Below are positions 52,624 through 62,027 of a DNA stretch of 64,000 nt, piece by piece. The notes below the pieces were generated by a model. That model was not told the DNA's origin. It did not search any database and saw only the letters and a list, made by a program, of their open reading frames with translations. The DNA comes from Minicystis rosea (GTDB lineage Bacteria; Myxococcota_A; Polyangia; Polyangiales; Polyangiaceae): contig CP016211.1 of the NCBI GenBank assembly GCA_001931535.1, positions 248,001-312,000 of the forward strand. Reading direction: 5' to 3'. Position numbers and translations under genes: made by a program. Numbering within the stretch: the first letter of the stretch is position 1; every line of letters begins with the position of its first letter.

Positions 52624-53313
52624 CTATCCCCCCTTCGTGTCCTTGCCGTCGCCGCTCGACTTCGGCGCGGCGCCCTGCGCCCAGAGCTCCGTGATCTCCC
52701 TCTCGAGCTTGATCTTCCTCGCCGTCAACACACCGACCAGGGCGCCGTTCTTGGAGGCTCCGATCGCGCCGCCGGCGAAGGGGATCGCCTCCAGGGCGGC
52801 GTCCATGGCTGCGTCCGAAACGGTGTCGACGAACACCTCCGCGACCGCCATGCCCGCCGTGGAGGCGACGGAGGCCGCCGCGGCCCCCGCCCCGGCCGCG
52901 GCGGCCGCCAGCGCCGTCTTGGAGTCCGCGCCGCCCGCCGCGGGCGTGACGTGCCTCTCGAGCTGGGACCAGCTCGGCGTCTGGTTCGCCCCCAGCTCGG
53001 AGTGCAGCGCGTTGACCGCGCTCGCGACCTGCTGCGCGTTCATGGCATTGATGGCGGCGTAGAGCTGCCGCGCCTGGCTGCGGCGTTTGGCGCGCACACC
53101 CCCCATGGTGGGCGCTTGGACGAGCGTCTTGAAGGGGCTGAAGAGGCCGAGCGTGGCGATGTCGAGGCCGATGCCGCCTCCCGCCGTGCTCGTGGCGACG
53201 CTGCGCATGATCAGGTCGTCGTTGACGTACGCCAGATCGACGTACCGCCGGAGGAGGGTCTTCTGCTTGTCGGCGAACGACATCGTGAAGCTGGAAGGCG
53301 CGGCGCTGGACAT
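52624..53313 (-). CDS. Hypothetical protein with hydrophobic Ala/Gly-rich centre
   Basis: A 229-residue protein. The N-terminal half is helical and soluble (SFADKQKTLLRRYVDLAYVN, KTLVQAPTMGGVRAKRRSQA), and the second half has a long Ala/Gly-rich hydrophobic region (ALAAAAAGAGAAAASVASTA then AEVFVDTVSDAAMDAALEAI, GGAIGASKNGALVGVL), ending in a charged KIKLEREITELWAQG helix. It could insert in or associate with membranes. The start ATG at 53313 has an excellent GGAGGA site. Not recognised; no operon partner. Confidence 0.6.
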   Translation of the reverse strand: MSSAAPSSFTMSFADKQKTLLRRYVDLAYVNDDLIMRSVATSTAGGGIGLDIATLGLFSPFKTLVQAPTMGGVRAKRRSQARQLYAAINAMNAQQVASAVNALHSELGANQTPSWSQLERHVTPAAGGADSKTALAAAAAGAGAAAASVASTAGMAVAEVFVDTVSDAAMDAALEAIPFAGGAIGASKNGALVGVLTARKIKLEREITELWAQGAAPKSSGDGKDTKGG

Positions 53314-53605
53314 GTTCCTCCATCCCGAGGAGCCACCTTCTGGGGGCTCGCGGGTGTGAGGCACGCTACACGCACCCCATCGCAGGAGGATAAGGAAGTT
53401 CCCGCCGCGCCTCGTCTTGGACGCTGGTGATGTCGATCTCGAGCGCCCGCGATCGCCCGACTCGCGTGTGGGAGCGCTTGCGACAGCGGGTCGCGTCTGC
53501 CGTTGCGGGTGTCTGCGCTCGGTCGATCGGGCATGCGAACCCCGTCGCGAAGGTCCCGCGATAGGGCCGGCACAGCCGCGCGCGATGGTGCCGACGACGC
53601 GGGGA

Positions 53606-54250
53606 TCAGCCGCGCGCGATGGTGCCGACGAGGCGGTAGATCTGATCGGTCACGTACCCGAGCGGGCCGGCGATCAGGAAGCCGCCGAAGATCACCACGC
53701 CCAGCAGCACGAACTGCCCGTAGCGATGAACCTGCTCCCACATCGGGCGGAGGCGATAGGGCATCAAGCCGTCGACCACGCGGCTGCCGTCGAGCGGAGG
53801 CACGGGGATCAGGTTGAAGAGCGCGAGGCTCACGTTGATCTGGATGGCCATGACGAGGAACGGGGCCACGCCCGTGTGCTCGCGGACGAGGCCGAAGCGG
53901 AAGAGCACGCCGAGCGTCACCGCCGCGAGGATGGCGAGCACCATGTTCGAGATCGGGCCGGCGGCGGCGGTGATCATCATCCCCCGGCTCATGCTCACGT
54001 CACGACGGAAGCGGAGCGGGTTCACCGGCACGGGCTTGGCCCAGCCGAACGGCACGCCCATGAGCGGCAGCAGGAACGTGCCGATGGGATCGATGTGAGC
54101 GAGGGGGCTCATCGTGAGCCGGCCTTGCCGCTCGGCCGTGTCGTCGCCGAGGCGATGCGCCGACCAAGCGTGGGCCCACTCGTGGACGCTCAGCGAGAGC
54201 ACGAGCGGCACCCAGATCATCAATCGTTGCATCAGCCACGTCGAGCTCAT
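53606..54250 (-). CDS. Site-2-protease-family zinc metalloprotease (M50)
   Basis: A 214-residue integral-membrane protease. The zinc motif HExxH is HEWAH at residues 23-27 and the third ligand is in IPVPPLDGSRV near 165. Membrane segments fill most of the chain. It lacks a PDZ domain and is short, so it belongs to the small M50B-type rhomboid-like site-2 proteases that often cleave anti-sigma factors or membrane substrates. A GGGG-rich sequence precedes the ATG. It is followed, on the minus strand, by non-coding sequence; lnt lies upstream in the same direction after 78 bases. Confidence 0.9.
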   Translation of the reverse strand: MSSTWLMQRLMIWVPLVLSLSVHEWAHAWSAHRLGDDTAERQGRLTMSPLAHIDPIGTFLLPLMGVPFGWAKPVPVNPLRFRRDVSMSRGMMITAAAGPISNMVLAILAAVTLGVLFRFGLVREHTGVAPFLVMAIQINVSLALFNLIPVPPLDGSRVVDGLMPYRLRPMWEQVHRYGQFVLLGVVIFGGFLIAGPLGYVTDQIYRLVGTIARG

Positions 54251-54328
54251 CCCGGAAATCCTCCTCGCCGCCCTGTCGTCCTAGCTTCGAATCGCCGCCG
54301 CACAAGCTGAAAACCAGCGCCGAGCACG

Positions 54329-56053
54329 CTACGCGCGCTTGCCGACCGCTTGCATCACCCGATCCCGCGAGAGGAACGCCATGCCGAGGATGGCCAGGGT
54401 CGCAAGGATCCACGGAGCGTCGCCGATGATCTCGTAGAGCGTCTTTCCCCGCATCCACTTGGCCACGCCGATGAGCGACTCTTCCTTGAACGTCCCGCCG
54501 TGGAGCGCCACGCGCCCGACGGGATCGACGATCACCGACACGCCGCTGTTCGTCCCGCGCACCAGATAGCGGCGGTGCTCGATGGCCCGCATCTTCGCGA
54601 GGGCCATGTGAATCCACGGCTCGGTGGACTCGCCGAACCACGCGTCGTTCGTCAGGTTCACGAGCAGATCCGGATTGGCGTGCTGCACCATGCCGTTGAC
54701 GAAGCCGGGGAGGATGTCCTCGTAACAGATGAGCGTGGAGATCTTGTGCTCGCCGAAGACGAGCGGATCGATCGACTTTCCCGGGCTGAACTGCGAGGAG
54801 TTCGGCGACATCTCGTAGAGGACGGGGAACGTCTCGCCGAAGGGCAGGTACTCGCCGAAGGCGAGGAGGTACTGCTTGTCGTAGCGGCCGAGGATCTTCC
54901 CGCTCCGATCCGAGAGGAGCGCGGTGTTGAAGTACTTGTAGCGCTTGCCCTCGGATCTCGCGAGCAGCGCGCCGACGATGGTGGGCACGCCGAGCCGATC
55001 GGTGACCGCGCGGCGGACCTCGTCGTAGTCGGGCGTCTCGCGGTTGGCCATGCCAGTGGAGCCTTCGCTCCACACCACGAGATCGACGCCCTTCTGTTTG
55101 AGCTCCGCGGTGTGCGCCGTGTGGACCTTGAGCGCCTGGCGCCGGCCGATGAGCGGCATGTTCCCCTGCACGATCCCGATCTTCACCGGCTCGGCAGCCG
55201 CAGCCTGCGCGTCCACCATGCGCAGGCGGAGGTAGCCGTAGGCGGCCGCGAGGAGCGGCACGAGGGCGGCGACCGCGAGCACGCGGCGGTCGGGCTGCTT
55301 CGTCGAGGTGCCCGTTCCATTCGCGAGGCCGAGGCGCGCGCAGATCAGCTCGGCGATGCCGAGGTTGGCCGCGACCAGCACGAGGCCCACGAGGTAGCCA
55401 CCGCCGAGGTCGGCGACCTGCGCGAAGAGGACGGCGTTGTGCACCGTCGCGCCGTAGTACCAGGGAAACAGCAGCGGAAAGGCGAGCTCGCTGCCCACGA
55501 AGGCGAGCGCGGCGACGGGCGCGGCCGGCCAGCCGCGCACCGTGGCGCGACCATGAAGCCAGCCGAAGAACGCGATGCGCCCGGCCTGGTACGCGCAGAG
55601 GATCGCCATGAACACGAAGCAGAGGACCGGGCCGAAACCGCTGAAGACCCGGAGCATCTCGAGCAGCCAGTAGAAGCCGCACATGGTCATGGTGAACCCG
55701 GCGGCCCAGCCGAGCCCGAGCGCGCGCTTCGGCGTCTGCCCGCGCAGGGCCACGAAGAGCGGCGCGAGCGCGATGAACGAGATGGGCCAGAAATCGACGC
55801 CCGGGAAGGCGAGGAAGTAGAGGAAGCCGCAGAGGACGGCGAGGGGATAGGCGATCTTCGCGGGGAGCGCGTTCGCCGACGTCGTGGGAGCAGATCCCGA
55901 CTTGTCGAGCGAGGCCCCGGCCGTGGTCGGCGTGGTCGGCGTGGTCGGCGCAGATGACTTCGCGGCCTTCTTCTCCGGCTTCGCGGCGCTGCCATCGGCG
56001 GCGGACGTCACCTCGGGCGCGGCCTCGCCCTCGACCTGTTGCGGCTCGGACAT
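54329..56053 (-). CDS. lnt: Apolipoprotein N-acyltransferase
   Basis: A 574-residue enzyme that adds the third acyl chain to lipoproteins at the inner membrane. An N-terminal low-complexity part (Pro/Thr/Lys-rich, residues about 1-55) is unusual; about eight membrane spans follow. The periplasmic nitrilase domain (residues about 275-530) has the catalytic glutamate in VVWSEGSTG, the lysine in RYDKQYLLAFGEYLPFGE and the cysteine in LICYEDILPG. One span near the C-terminus completes it. ATG 56053 was chosen because upstream residues to 56167 have no family content. Its product finishes the many lipoproteins in this window. Confidence 0.93.
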   Translation of the reverse strand: MSEPQQVEGEAAPEVTSAADGSAAKPEKKAAKSSAPTTPTTPTTAGASLDKSGSAPTTSANALPAKIAYPLAVLCGFLYFLAFPGVDFWPISFIALAPLFVALRGQTPKRALGLGWAAGFTMTMCGFYWLLEMLRVFSGFGPVLCFVFMAILCAYQAGRIAFFGWLHGRATVRGWPAAPVAALAFVGSELAFPLLFPWYYGATVHNAVLFAQVADLGGGYLVGLVLVAANLGIAELICARLGLANGTGTSTKQPDRRVLAVAALVPLLAAAYGYLRLRMVDAQAAAAEPVKIGIVQGNMPLIGRRQALKVHTAHTAELKQKGVDLVVWSEGSTGMANRETPDYDEVRRAVTDRLGVPTIVGALLARSEGKRYKYFNTALLSDRSGKILGRYDKQYLLAFGEYLPFGETFPVLYEMSPNSSQFSPGKSIDPLVFGEHKISTLICYEDILPGFVNGMVQHANPDLLVNLTNDAWFGESTEPWIHMALAKMRAIEHRRYLVRGTNSGVSVIVDPVGRVALHGGTFKEESLIGVAKWMRGKTLYEIIGDAPWILATLAILGMAFLSRDRVMQAVGKRA

Positions 56054-56265
56054 GCGCGAATTGGCCCTCAAAGCGCGCGGGCCTGCAAGCAGATTGTGCG
56101 ACTCGGTGCGGCGCCGTGCATCCCGCTTCCACGGAGCGGGTGAATCCTCGAATCGTGCCGCGTTCATCGGCGCTCGCCGCGTGTCGTGCGCGCGCAGCGG
56201 AGGGCGTGTCGCCGGGGCGAACGCGGGGCGCCGGCGTCACCCGGCGGGGCAGGGGCTCGCCGCCG

Positions 56266-58257
56266 TCACCCGAGCCGGGCGTCGATGCGCTCGGCGGCGC
56301 GCAACGCCATGGCCATGATGGTCATCTGCGGGTTCACGCCCAAGGACGAAGGCACCGCGCTGCCGTCGCAAACGTAGACGCCGGGCGCGCCGCGGAGCTC
56401 GTGATCGGGCGTGAGGCACGACCCGGGATCCGCGCCGATGCGGCAAGTGCCGAGCGGATGATACGCGGTGATCTCGAAGCAACCCGGCGCGAGCCGGCTG
56501 TTCTTGAGCCGCGCGAGCGCCTCGGGCGTGCTCACCTCGTCATGACCGGGGAGCGCCGGCAGCACACGGCGCGCGCCCGCCGCTTGGAAGACCTCGCAGA
56601 GCAGCTCGATTCCGCGCTGGAAACGCCGCGCGTCGCCCTCGTTCATGTTGTAGAGCACGAGCGGCGATCCACCCGGGCCCGCGCGCACCTCGCCGCGGCT
56701 CTCGTCCTGGATCATCAACCCGAAGGTCGCGAGGTAAGGGAAGCGCTCCATCAAATCGATGTAGCGCCGCCCCGTCCACGGCACGCCCAGGCTCGCCACG
56801 TTGAAGGGCAGCGAGCTGCCTTCGAGCATGATGCCTTCGTCGGCGAAGTGATCGACGGTGTACCCCTGGGGGATGCCGCGCCATTGCTCGACGGGTCGAT
56901 CGAAGAGCGCGAACACCTTCGAGCACGGGTGAATGGAGAGGTTCTTCCCGAGGCCCGGAAGACCCGCGCCGAGCCCGCTCTTCTTCAAAAGGAGCGGCGT
57001 CATGAGCGTGCCCCCCGCGACGATCACCGCCTCCGCCTTCACCGTGAGGCGGCGCCCGCTGCCGAGCTTGGCGATCACGCCGCGCGCGCGGCCGGCGACC
57101 ATCTCGATGGCGTCGACGCGCGCCGCGGTGACGAGCTGCGCGCCGCGCTTCAACGCTTCGGGCACGTAGCTCACGTCGGTCGAGCGCTTGGCGCCCGTGG
57201 GGCAGCCGAAGCAGCACACGCCCTGTCCATCGCAGTCGGGCGCGTTGCGCGAGAGCGGCCCGTGACGCAGGCCGAGGCGCTCGGCGCCGCGCGCGATGAT
57301 GGGCCCGATCTCACCGAGGTGCATGGGCTTCGCCGGCGCGACCTGGAGCATGGACTCGACGCGATCGTAGAAGGGCGCGAGCCCCGCGGAGGAGAACTCG
57401 CCGCCGAGCTGGAAGCGATCGCGCCAGCGCGTGAACGTTCGCTCCGGCGTGCGATAGCAGGTGCCCGAGTTGACGATGGTGCTGCCGCCCACGGCGCGCC
57501 CGGAGAACACCGGGATGCTCGCGTTGCCGAGCGCGATCGTCATGCCGTTGTCGCGATACATCTCGCGATGCGCGCGCGAGACGTTGGCGCGCAGGCTCGA
57601 GCGACGGTGGTAATCCCCCTCTTCGAGCAGCAGCACTGCGCGCCCGCGCGAGGCCAGCTCGTACGCGGCCGCGGCCCCGCCCGCGCCCGTGCCGATGACG
57701 ACGACCTCGCACTCGAGCGCGAGATCCTCGTCGACCTGACGACCGTCGGTGACCTGCGAAAGCCAGCGCGGCGACTCGTCGCGCACCGCGGGCAGCTCGA
57801 AGCGGCAGCCGACGTGCGCGTACATCTCCGGCCGATCGAAGTGCGCGAACTTGAGCGGCGTGAGCAGCGCGCGGAGGAGCGCGCGCGCGGCGTAGATCGA
57901 GCTCGTCTCCCAGTGCGCGAGCACCTCCATCCGCGCGTCGACCGGCAGCGCGGAGAAGGGCTTGCCACGCGTGGCGATCGTCGAGCCTTCGAGGATGAAA
58001 TAGGCGGCGCGCAGGACCTTGGCCGTCGTGGGCGGCGCGTCGGCGAGCCACTTCGCGAAGCCGTCCACGGTGCGCTCACCGGCGGCGGGGAGGCGCTCGC
58101 CCGCGGGCATCGCGGCTTCGCAAATCGCCGTCAGGATGCGCCGCTCGCGAGCCGTGAAAGGCCCGACCGGTGTGTGCGGTGAGCCCTCGCGCGTCGTCGC
58201 GCGCGTCCCGGCGGGATTCCGATCGGATACCGTCGAAGGTTCGAGCGCCATCGTCAT
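56266..58257 (-). CDS. GMC-family flavin oxidoreductase
   Basis: About 663 residues. An N-terminal region (residues 20-130) with a small helical domain precedes the FAD motif VVIGTGAGGAAAAYELA near 184. The GMC signature GGSTIVNSGTCYRTP and the C-terminal ITAYHPLGTCRIG with the catalytic histidine, then VNPQMTIMAMALRAAERI, are present. The CDGQGVCCFGCPTGAKRS stretch near residue 355 is Cys-rich, as in the cholesterol-oxidase/dehydrogenase-like branch of GMC enzymes. Substrate unknown (alcohols or sterol-like compounds are typical). Start ATG 58257 rather than a longer form to 58422. It is divergent from the AstA-like gene. Confidence 0.88.
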   Translation of the reverse strand: MTMALEPSTVSDRNPAGTRATTREGSPHTPVGPFTARERRILTAICEAAMPAGERLPAAGERTVDGFAKWLADAPPTTAKVLRAAYFILEGSTIATRGKPFSALPVDARMEVLAHWETSSIYAARALLRALLTPLKFAHFDRPEMYAHVGCRFELPAVRDESPRWLSQVTDGRQVDEDLALECEVVVIGTGAGGAAAAYELASRGRAVLLLEEGDYHRRSSLRANVSRAHREMYRDNGMTIALGNASIPVFSGRAVGGSTIVNSGTCYRTPERTFTRWRDRFQLGGEFSSAGLAPFYDRVESMLQVAPAKPMHLGEIGPIIARGAERLGLRHGPLSRNAPDCDGQGVCCFGCPTGAKRSTDVSYVPEALKRGAQLVTAARVDAIEMVAGRARGVIAKLGSGRRLTVKAEAVIVAGGTLMTPLLLKKSGLGAGLPGLGKNLSIHPCSKVFALFDRPVEQWRGIPQGYTVDHFADEGIMLEGSSLPFNVASLGVPWTGRRYIDLMERFPYLATFGLMIQDESRGEVRAGPGGSPLVLYNMNEGDARRFQRGIELLCEVFQAAGARRVLPALPGHDEVSTPEALARLKNSRLAPGCFEITAYHPLGTCRIGADPGSCLTPDHELRGAPGVYVCDGSAVPSSLGVNPQMTIMAMALRAAERIDARLG

Positions 58258-58420
58258 CGAAGCATCGCTCCACGCCCCGCGCTCGGTGCGGAGCGGTTTC
58301 GAATATTCTGTAGCAGCAGAACAAACAGAAGGCAAGACGCAATGCGCCACGAATGCGGCCGAGATCGCACAGGTGGATCGCTGGCGCACCGGTGCGGGCG
58401 CGCGTAATGTGCCCCCGATC

Positions 58421-59455
58421 ATGGTCGCCTACGAGATCCGCGCCGCCCTCCCGGGAGACGAGGAGCAGCTCCTCCGCGTCGCGGGCCACCTCGACTCGGT
58501 GAACCTGCCGGAGGATCGCGCCTCGATCGACGAGATCGTGGAGACCAGCCGGCAGAGCTTCGCGGGCGAGATCACCGATCCGCGGCTCCGCCAATACGTG
58601 TTCGTGCTCATCGATCGGCAGAGCGGCCGCATCGTCGGCACGTCGATGATCTTCGCGCAGCTCGGTCGGCGCGGCGTGCCGTACGTGTACTTCGATGTGC
58701 TCGACGAGGAGAAGTACTCGGCGACCATCGACAAGCACTTCCATCACACGGTGCTGCGCATCGGCTACTCGTACAAAGGGCCCACCGAGATCGGCGGCCT
58801 CGTGCTCATGCCGGCCTATCGCCTCGCGGCCGAGCGGCTCGGGACGATGATCTCGTACGTGCGCTTCCTCTTCCTCGCTGCGCATCGCGGCTTCTTCCAG
58901 GACGAGATCCTCGCCGAGCTGATGCCGCCGCTCGAGCCCGATGGAACGAGCCACCTCTGGGAGGCCGTGGGCCGGCACTTCACGGGGATGAGCTACGCCG
59001 AGGCCGACAAGCTCTCGAAGAAGAACAAGGAGTTCATCAAGGGCCTCTTCCCCGAGGGCGTGATCTACGCATCCGTGCTCCCGCCCGATGCGCAGGCCGT
59101 GATCGGCAAGGTCGGGCACCAGACGCGCGGCGTGGAGAAGCTCCTTCGGAGGATCGGGTTCCGCTACGCGCACCGCGTGGACCCCTTCGACGGCGGGCCG
59201 CACTTCACGGCGCGCATGGATGAGATCACGCTCGTCTCGCAGACGAGGATGGGCACGGCCGGGCGCGCGTACACGCCGGCAGCCGGCGATCGCAAGGCGC
59301 TCATCGCCATCGAGCTGCCCGAGGCTCCGTTCTTCCGCGCGGTGATGGCACCCGCGCGCGACGAGGGCGACAAGGGCTTCGCGATCGCCGCGGATGCGTG
59401 GGATCTGCTGAAGATCGAGCAGGGGACGTCGATCTCGGTGCTGCCGATCGACTAG
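58421..59455 (+). CDS. Arginine N-succinyltransferase-like acyltransferase
   Basis: A 344-residue protein of the AstA family. Diagnostic segments are GPTEIGGLVLMPAYR, AAHRGFFQDEILAELMPPLE, FTGMSYAEADKLSKKN, IGKVGHQTRGVEKLLRRIGF and VDPFDGGPHFTA. AstA transfers succinyl from succinyl-CoA to arginine in the ammonia-producing arginine catabolic pathway. No astB, astC, astD or astE gene is in the window, so it may act alone or have another amine substrate. The start ATG 58421 has a TAATGT element at 58405-58410 and no clear ribosome site; very short leader likely. Divergent from the GMC gene. Confidence 0.88.
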   Translation: MVAYEIRAALPGDEEQLLRVAGHLDSVNLPEDRASIDEIVETSRQSFAGEITDPRLRQYVFVLIDRQSGRIVGTSMIFAQLGRRGVPYVYFDVLDEEKYSATIDKHFHHTVLRIGYSYKGPTEIGGLVLMPAYRLAAERLGTMISYVRFLFLAAHRGFFQDEILAELMPPLEPDGTSHLWEAVGRHFTGMSYAEADKLSKKNKEFIKGLFPEGVIYASVLPPDAQAVIGKVGHQTRGVEKLLRRIGFRYAHRVDPFDGGPHFTARMDEITLVSQTRMGTAGRAYTPAAGDRKALIAIELPEAPFFRAVMAPARDEGDKGFAIAADAWDLLKIEQGTSISVLPID

Positions 59456-59578
59456 CGATCGCGCGGCCTCACACGATCGTACGAGGGCGCGAGGACGCGC
59501 TCAGCGGCAATCGAGTGAGGGTGAGATGCGATGGCGCGCGGGCGTGATCGCGAGCGACGTGTGGCCGCGGGGGGATGA

Positions 59579-60532
59579 CTAGCTGCTGCGGCGCGAGGAC
59601 ATGGCTTGGGCTTCGGCGCTGTAGTCGCAGAGCTCGTAGGCGTCCTCGACGCCGAGCTCGGAGAGCTCGCGGAGTGTGCCGGCGCTCTCCTCGAACTCGG
59701 AGAGGAAGCGATCGAGCACCTCGCCGACGCCGGCGGGATCCGGCGGGACCAACGACTCTTGATGCACGAGCTGCACGAGCTCGGTGATGGTGGCGAGCTG
59801 GTGGCCGATGGCCTCGAGGTTCTCGCGCGTGCGCGTCCAGCACTCGGCGCGGCGGTACGCGATGGCGAGGCGGCGGCGGAGCAGCTCCTTCGTGCGATCG
59901 GGAGAGGCGATCTCGGCGGCCTCGAGCGAGCGGATGGTGCCTTCGAGGACGTGGCGGTTGGTCATCGCCAAGGACTCCTCGCAGGCCTTGTGGGCGATGG
60001 CGAGGCGGATGTAGCTCGTGGCGAGCTGCGCCAAGCCGAACGGGTCGCCGAAGCCCATCGCCGACACGCCGCCGCGGCGCTCGACGTTCGCGAAGGTCTT
60101 GCCCACGAGGGCTTCGATCTTTGCGAGCTCCTGCCGGTGCGCCTCGCCCATCTGGAGGACGAGCGCTTCGCGCGCCTTGGCGGCGGCGGCGCGATCGGCC
60201 TCGTCGAGCATCTCGTCGATGCGCACGCGGAAGAAGCGCAGGCGCGGCACGAGGCAGAGGAACACTCCTTCGACGCCGAGGCCCGCGAAGAGCACGGGCG
60301 CGCTCCAGAGGATCAGGCTCAGGAACATCACGCCGATGAGGAGCAGCAGGTTCGAGGGATGAATCGCGGCCTGCGCCAGGTATGTCCATCCGGTGCGCCG
60401 CGCCGGGCGCAGGGGAGCGAGCGGGGCGCCCACCGCCACGCGCGAGAGAGCCGAGCTGTGTGTTTCGGGCGTGATGCCCACGCCGAGGGTGATGCCGTCA
60501 AAAGGAATACGGTCGTGCTCGCGAGGTGCCAT
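59579..60532 (-). CDS. Membrane protein with long cytoplasmic coiled-coil, function unknown
   Basis: A 317-residue protein. After a polar N-terminus (residues 1-50), one long or two short membrane segments lie near 58-95 (NLLLLIGVMFLSLILWSAPV then LFAGLGVEGVFLCLVP). A charged helical region follows (RIDEMLDEADRAAAAKAREA, LEAIGHQLATITELVQLVHQ) that probably forms coiled coils to the C-terminus. It has no recognised catalytic motif. It may be a structural or signalling scaffold. The start ATG 60532 has a GGGG run upstream. Confidence 0.7.
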   Translation of the reverse strand: MAPREHDRIPFDGITLGVGITPETHSSALSRVAVGAPLAPLRPARRTGWTYLAQAAIHPSNLLLLIGVMFLSLILWSAPVLFAGLGVEGVFLCLVPRLRFFRVRIDEMLDEADRAAAAKAREALVLQMGEAHRQELAKIEALVGKTFANVERRGGVSAMGFGDPFGLAQLATSYIRLAIAHKACEESLAMTNRHVLEGTIRSLEAAEIASPDRTKELLRRRLAIAYRRAECWTRTRENLEAIGHQLATITELVQLVHQESLVPPDPAGVGEVLDRFLSEFEESAGTLRELSELGVEDAYELCDYSAEAQAMSSRRSS

Positions 60533-60690
60533 GCATTCCCCCGAGGGTCACGACCGGCAACGCTTGTGCCACCTCCGGAGACGCTCTCTAGCGCCCCCGA
60601 CGGCGAAGGTTGCGGGTAGGGGAGTGATCGAGCGGTACAGCGGGCGCAGCCGAGCGCCTCGCGACCGGCGAGGTTTGCACGCCGTGCCGA

Positions 60691-61068
60691 TCAGGCCGCG
60701 TCGAGATCGTCGTGGATGTGCCACGCCGCACCGTCGTCGGTCCGCACGAAGCGGATTCTTTCCGCCCGCTCGAGCTCGTCACAAAGCTCCTCGGCGGTGA
60801 GAACCGAGACGCCGAAATGCGCCGCGAGCGTGTCGCAGAGCAACGTCTTGCCTGGGAGGTAGTCGGCGTCGACGAGCGGGCCGAACTCTTCCGCGAGCAG
60901 GCGCCCGGCGCTCTCCACCGTGACGATGTCCGGCGCCAGGATGGTGGCGTCGGTCTCGACCGTCTCGGAGGTGGTCTGCACCGTCTCGTCGGTCGTCTGC
61001 ACACTCTCGTCCGTCGTGTGGATCTCGATGTCCTCCGCGGGCTCTCGCTCCGCGTCGCCTTCATCCAT
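60691..61068 (-). CDS. Small acidic protein with three Thr-rich 7-residue repeats
   Basis: About 125 residues. The N-terminal part is Asp/Glu-rich, then TTDESVQ, TTDETVQ and TTSETVE repeat at residues 18-38. The C-terminal 70 residues look like a small helical, winged-helix-like domain (LCDTLAAHFGVSVLTAEELC, ELERAERIRFVRTDDGAAWH). GAGG lies before the ATG at 61068; 61095 is an alternative. Function unknown. Thr-rich acidic repeats before a folded domain could be phosphorylation sites for the many Ser/Thr kinases, or FHA ligands; this is speculation. Confidence 0.65.
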   Translation of the reverse strand: MDEGDAEREPAEDIEIHTTDESVQTTDETVQTTSETVETDATILAPDIVTVESAGRLLAEEFGPLVDADYLPGKTLLCDTLAAHFGVSVLTAEELCDELERAERIRFVRTDDGAAWHIHDDLDAA

Positions 61069-61129
61069 CGCGGACCTCGCTTCGCTGCGCTCCATGGGGC
61101 CGGCCGCGAAGAATCGGAAGGGGCTCGCG

Positions 61130-61948
61130 TCACGCTCTGCCGATCTGATCGAAGAGCGCCGCCTCCATGGCCGCGAGCGGCGCTTCGTGTTGCGTGTAGA
61201 GCTCGAGCTGCCGCGCGGCCTGATGCAGCAGCATGCGGCCGCCGTGGATGGCGATGGCCCCGCGGGCGCGCGCGGCACGGACGAGCTCGGTCTCGATGGG
61301 CTTGTAGACGATGTCCATCACGACCTGCCCGGTCCGAAGGACGGCCTCGGGGATCGGGCTCCGTGCGTCGACCTCGCGCATGCCCACGGAGGTCGCGTTG
61401 ATGAGCACGTCGTAGTCGGCCGCGCGATCGATCTCGTCGAGGCCTGCCGCGCGCGCGCCCGCTGCCTCGGCGAGCTCTTCGGCTTTGATCACGCTGCGGT
61501 TCGCGATGGTCACGCGCGCGCCGCGATCGACGGCCGCGTGCGCGACGGCGCGCGCCGCGCCGCCGGCGCCGAGGAGGAGCACGCGCGCACCGGCGAGCGG
61601 ACGAACCTCCTCGACCGCGCGGGCGGCCCCCGCGGCGTCGGTGTTGTGCCCGACGAGGCGGCCGTCGTCGTTGACCACGGTGTTCACGGCGCCGATGCGC
61701 GCGGCGAGCGGATCGAGCGCGTCGAGGAGCGGGATGACGTCCTGCTTGTAGGGCATGGAGATGCCGAAGCCGCGGATGCCGAGCGCGCGCATGCCGGTGA
61801 TGGCGCCCGCGAGATCGGTGACCTTGAAGGGGACGTACGTGAACGGCAGATCGAGCGCGCGATACGCGGCCAAGTGCATGGCCGCGCCCGTGCCGACGGG
61901 GTGGAGCGAGAGCGAGCCGCAGAGCGTGAGGCGGGCAGAGGTCGACAT
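61130..61948 (-). CDS. aroE: Shikimate dehydrogenase
   Basis: A 272-residue NADP-dependent enzyme that reduces 3-dehydroshikimate to shikimate in aromatic amino-acid synthesis. The catalytic lysine is in SMPYKQDVIPLLD near residue 70, the aspartate in GHNTDAAGAARAV near 107, and the cofactor motif is LLGAGGAARAVAHA near 130. The substrate-binding SLSxxxHN segment reads GSLSLHPVGTGAAM, an unusual form. Length is normal. ATG 61948 follows a region of no content; longer frames upstream are not supported. A shikimate-like or quinate enzyme of the same family is possible. Confidence 0.88.
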   Translation of the reverse strand: MSTSARLTLCGSLSLHPVGTGAAMHLAAYRALDLPFTYVPFKVTDLAGAITGMRALGIRGFGISMPYKQDVIPLLDALDPLAARIGAVNTVVNDDGRLVGHNTDAAGAARAVEEVRPLAGARVLLLGAGGAARAVAHAAVDRGARVTIANRSVIKAEELAEAAGARAAGLDEIDRAADYDVLINATSVGMREVDARSPIPEAVLRTGQVVMDIVYKPIETELVRAARARGAIAIHGGRMLLHQAARQLELYTQHEAPLAAMEAALFDQIGRA

Positions 61949-62027
61949 GACCGCGGCAGGGTGCAGCGAATCGCGGCCGGAGGCCATGGCTTCTCCAGCG
62001 CGGGGGCCGTTGATAGCCTCGCTCGCC

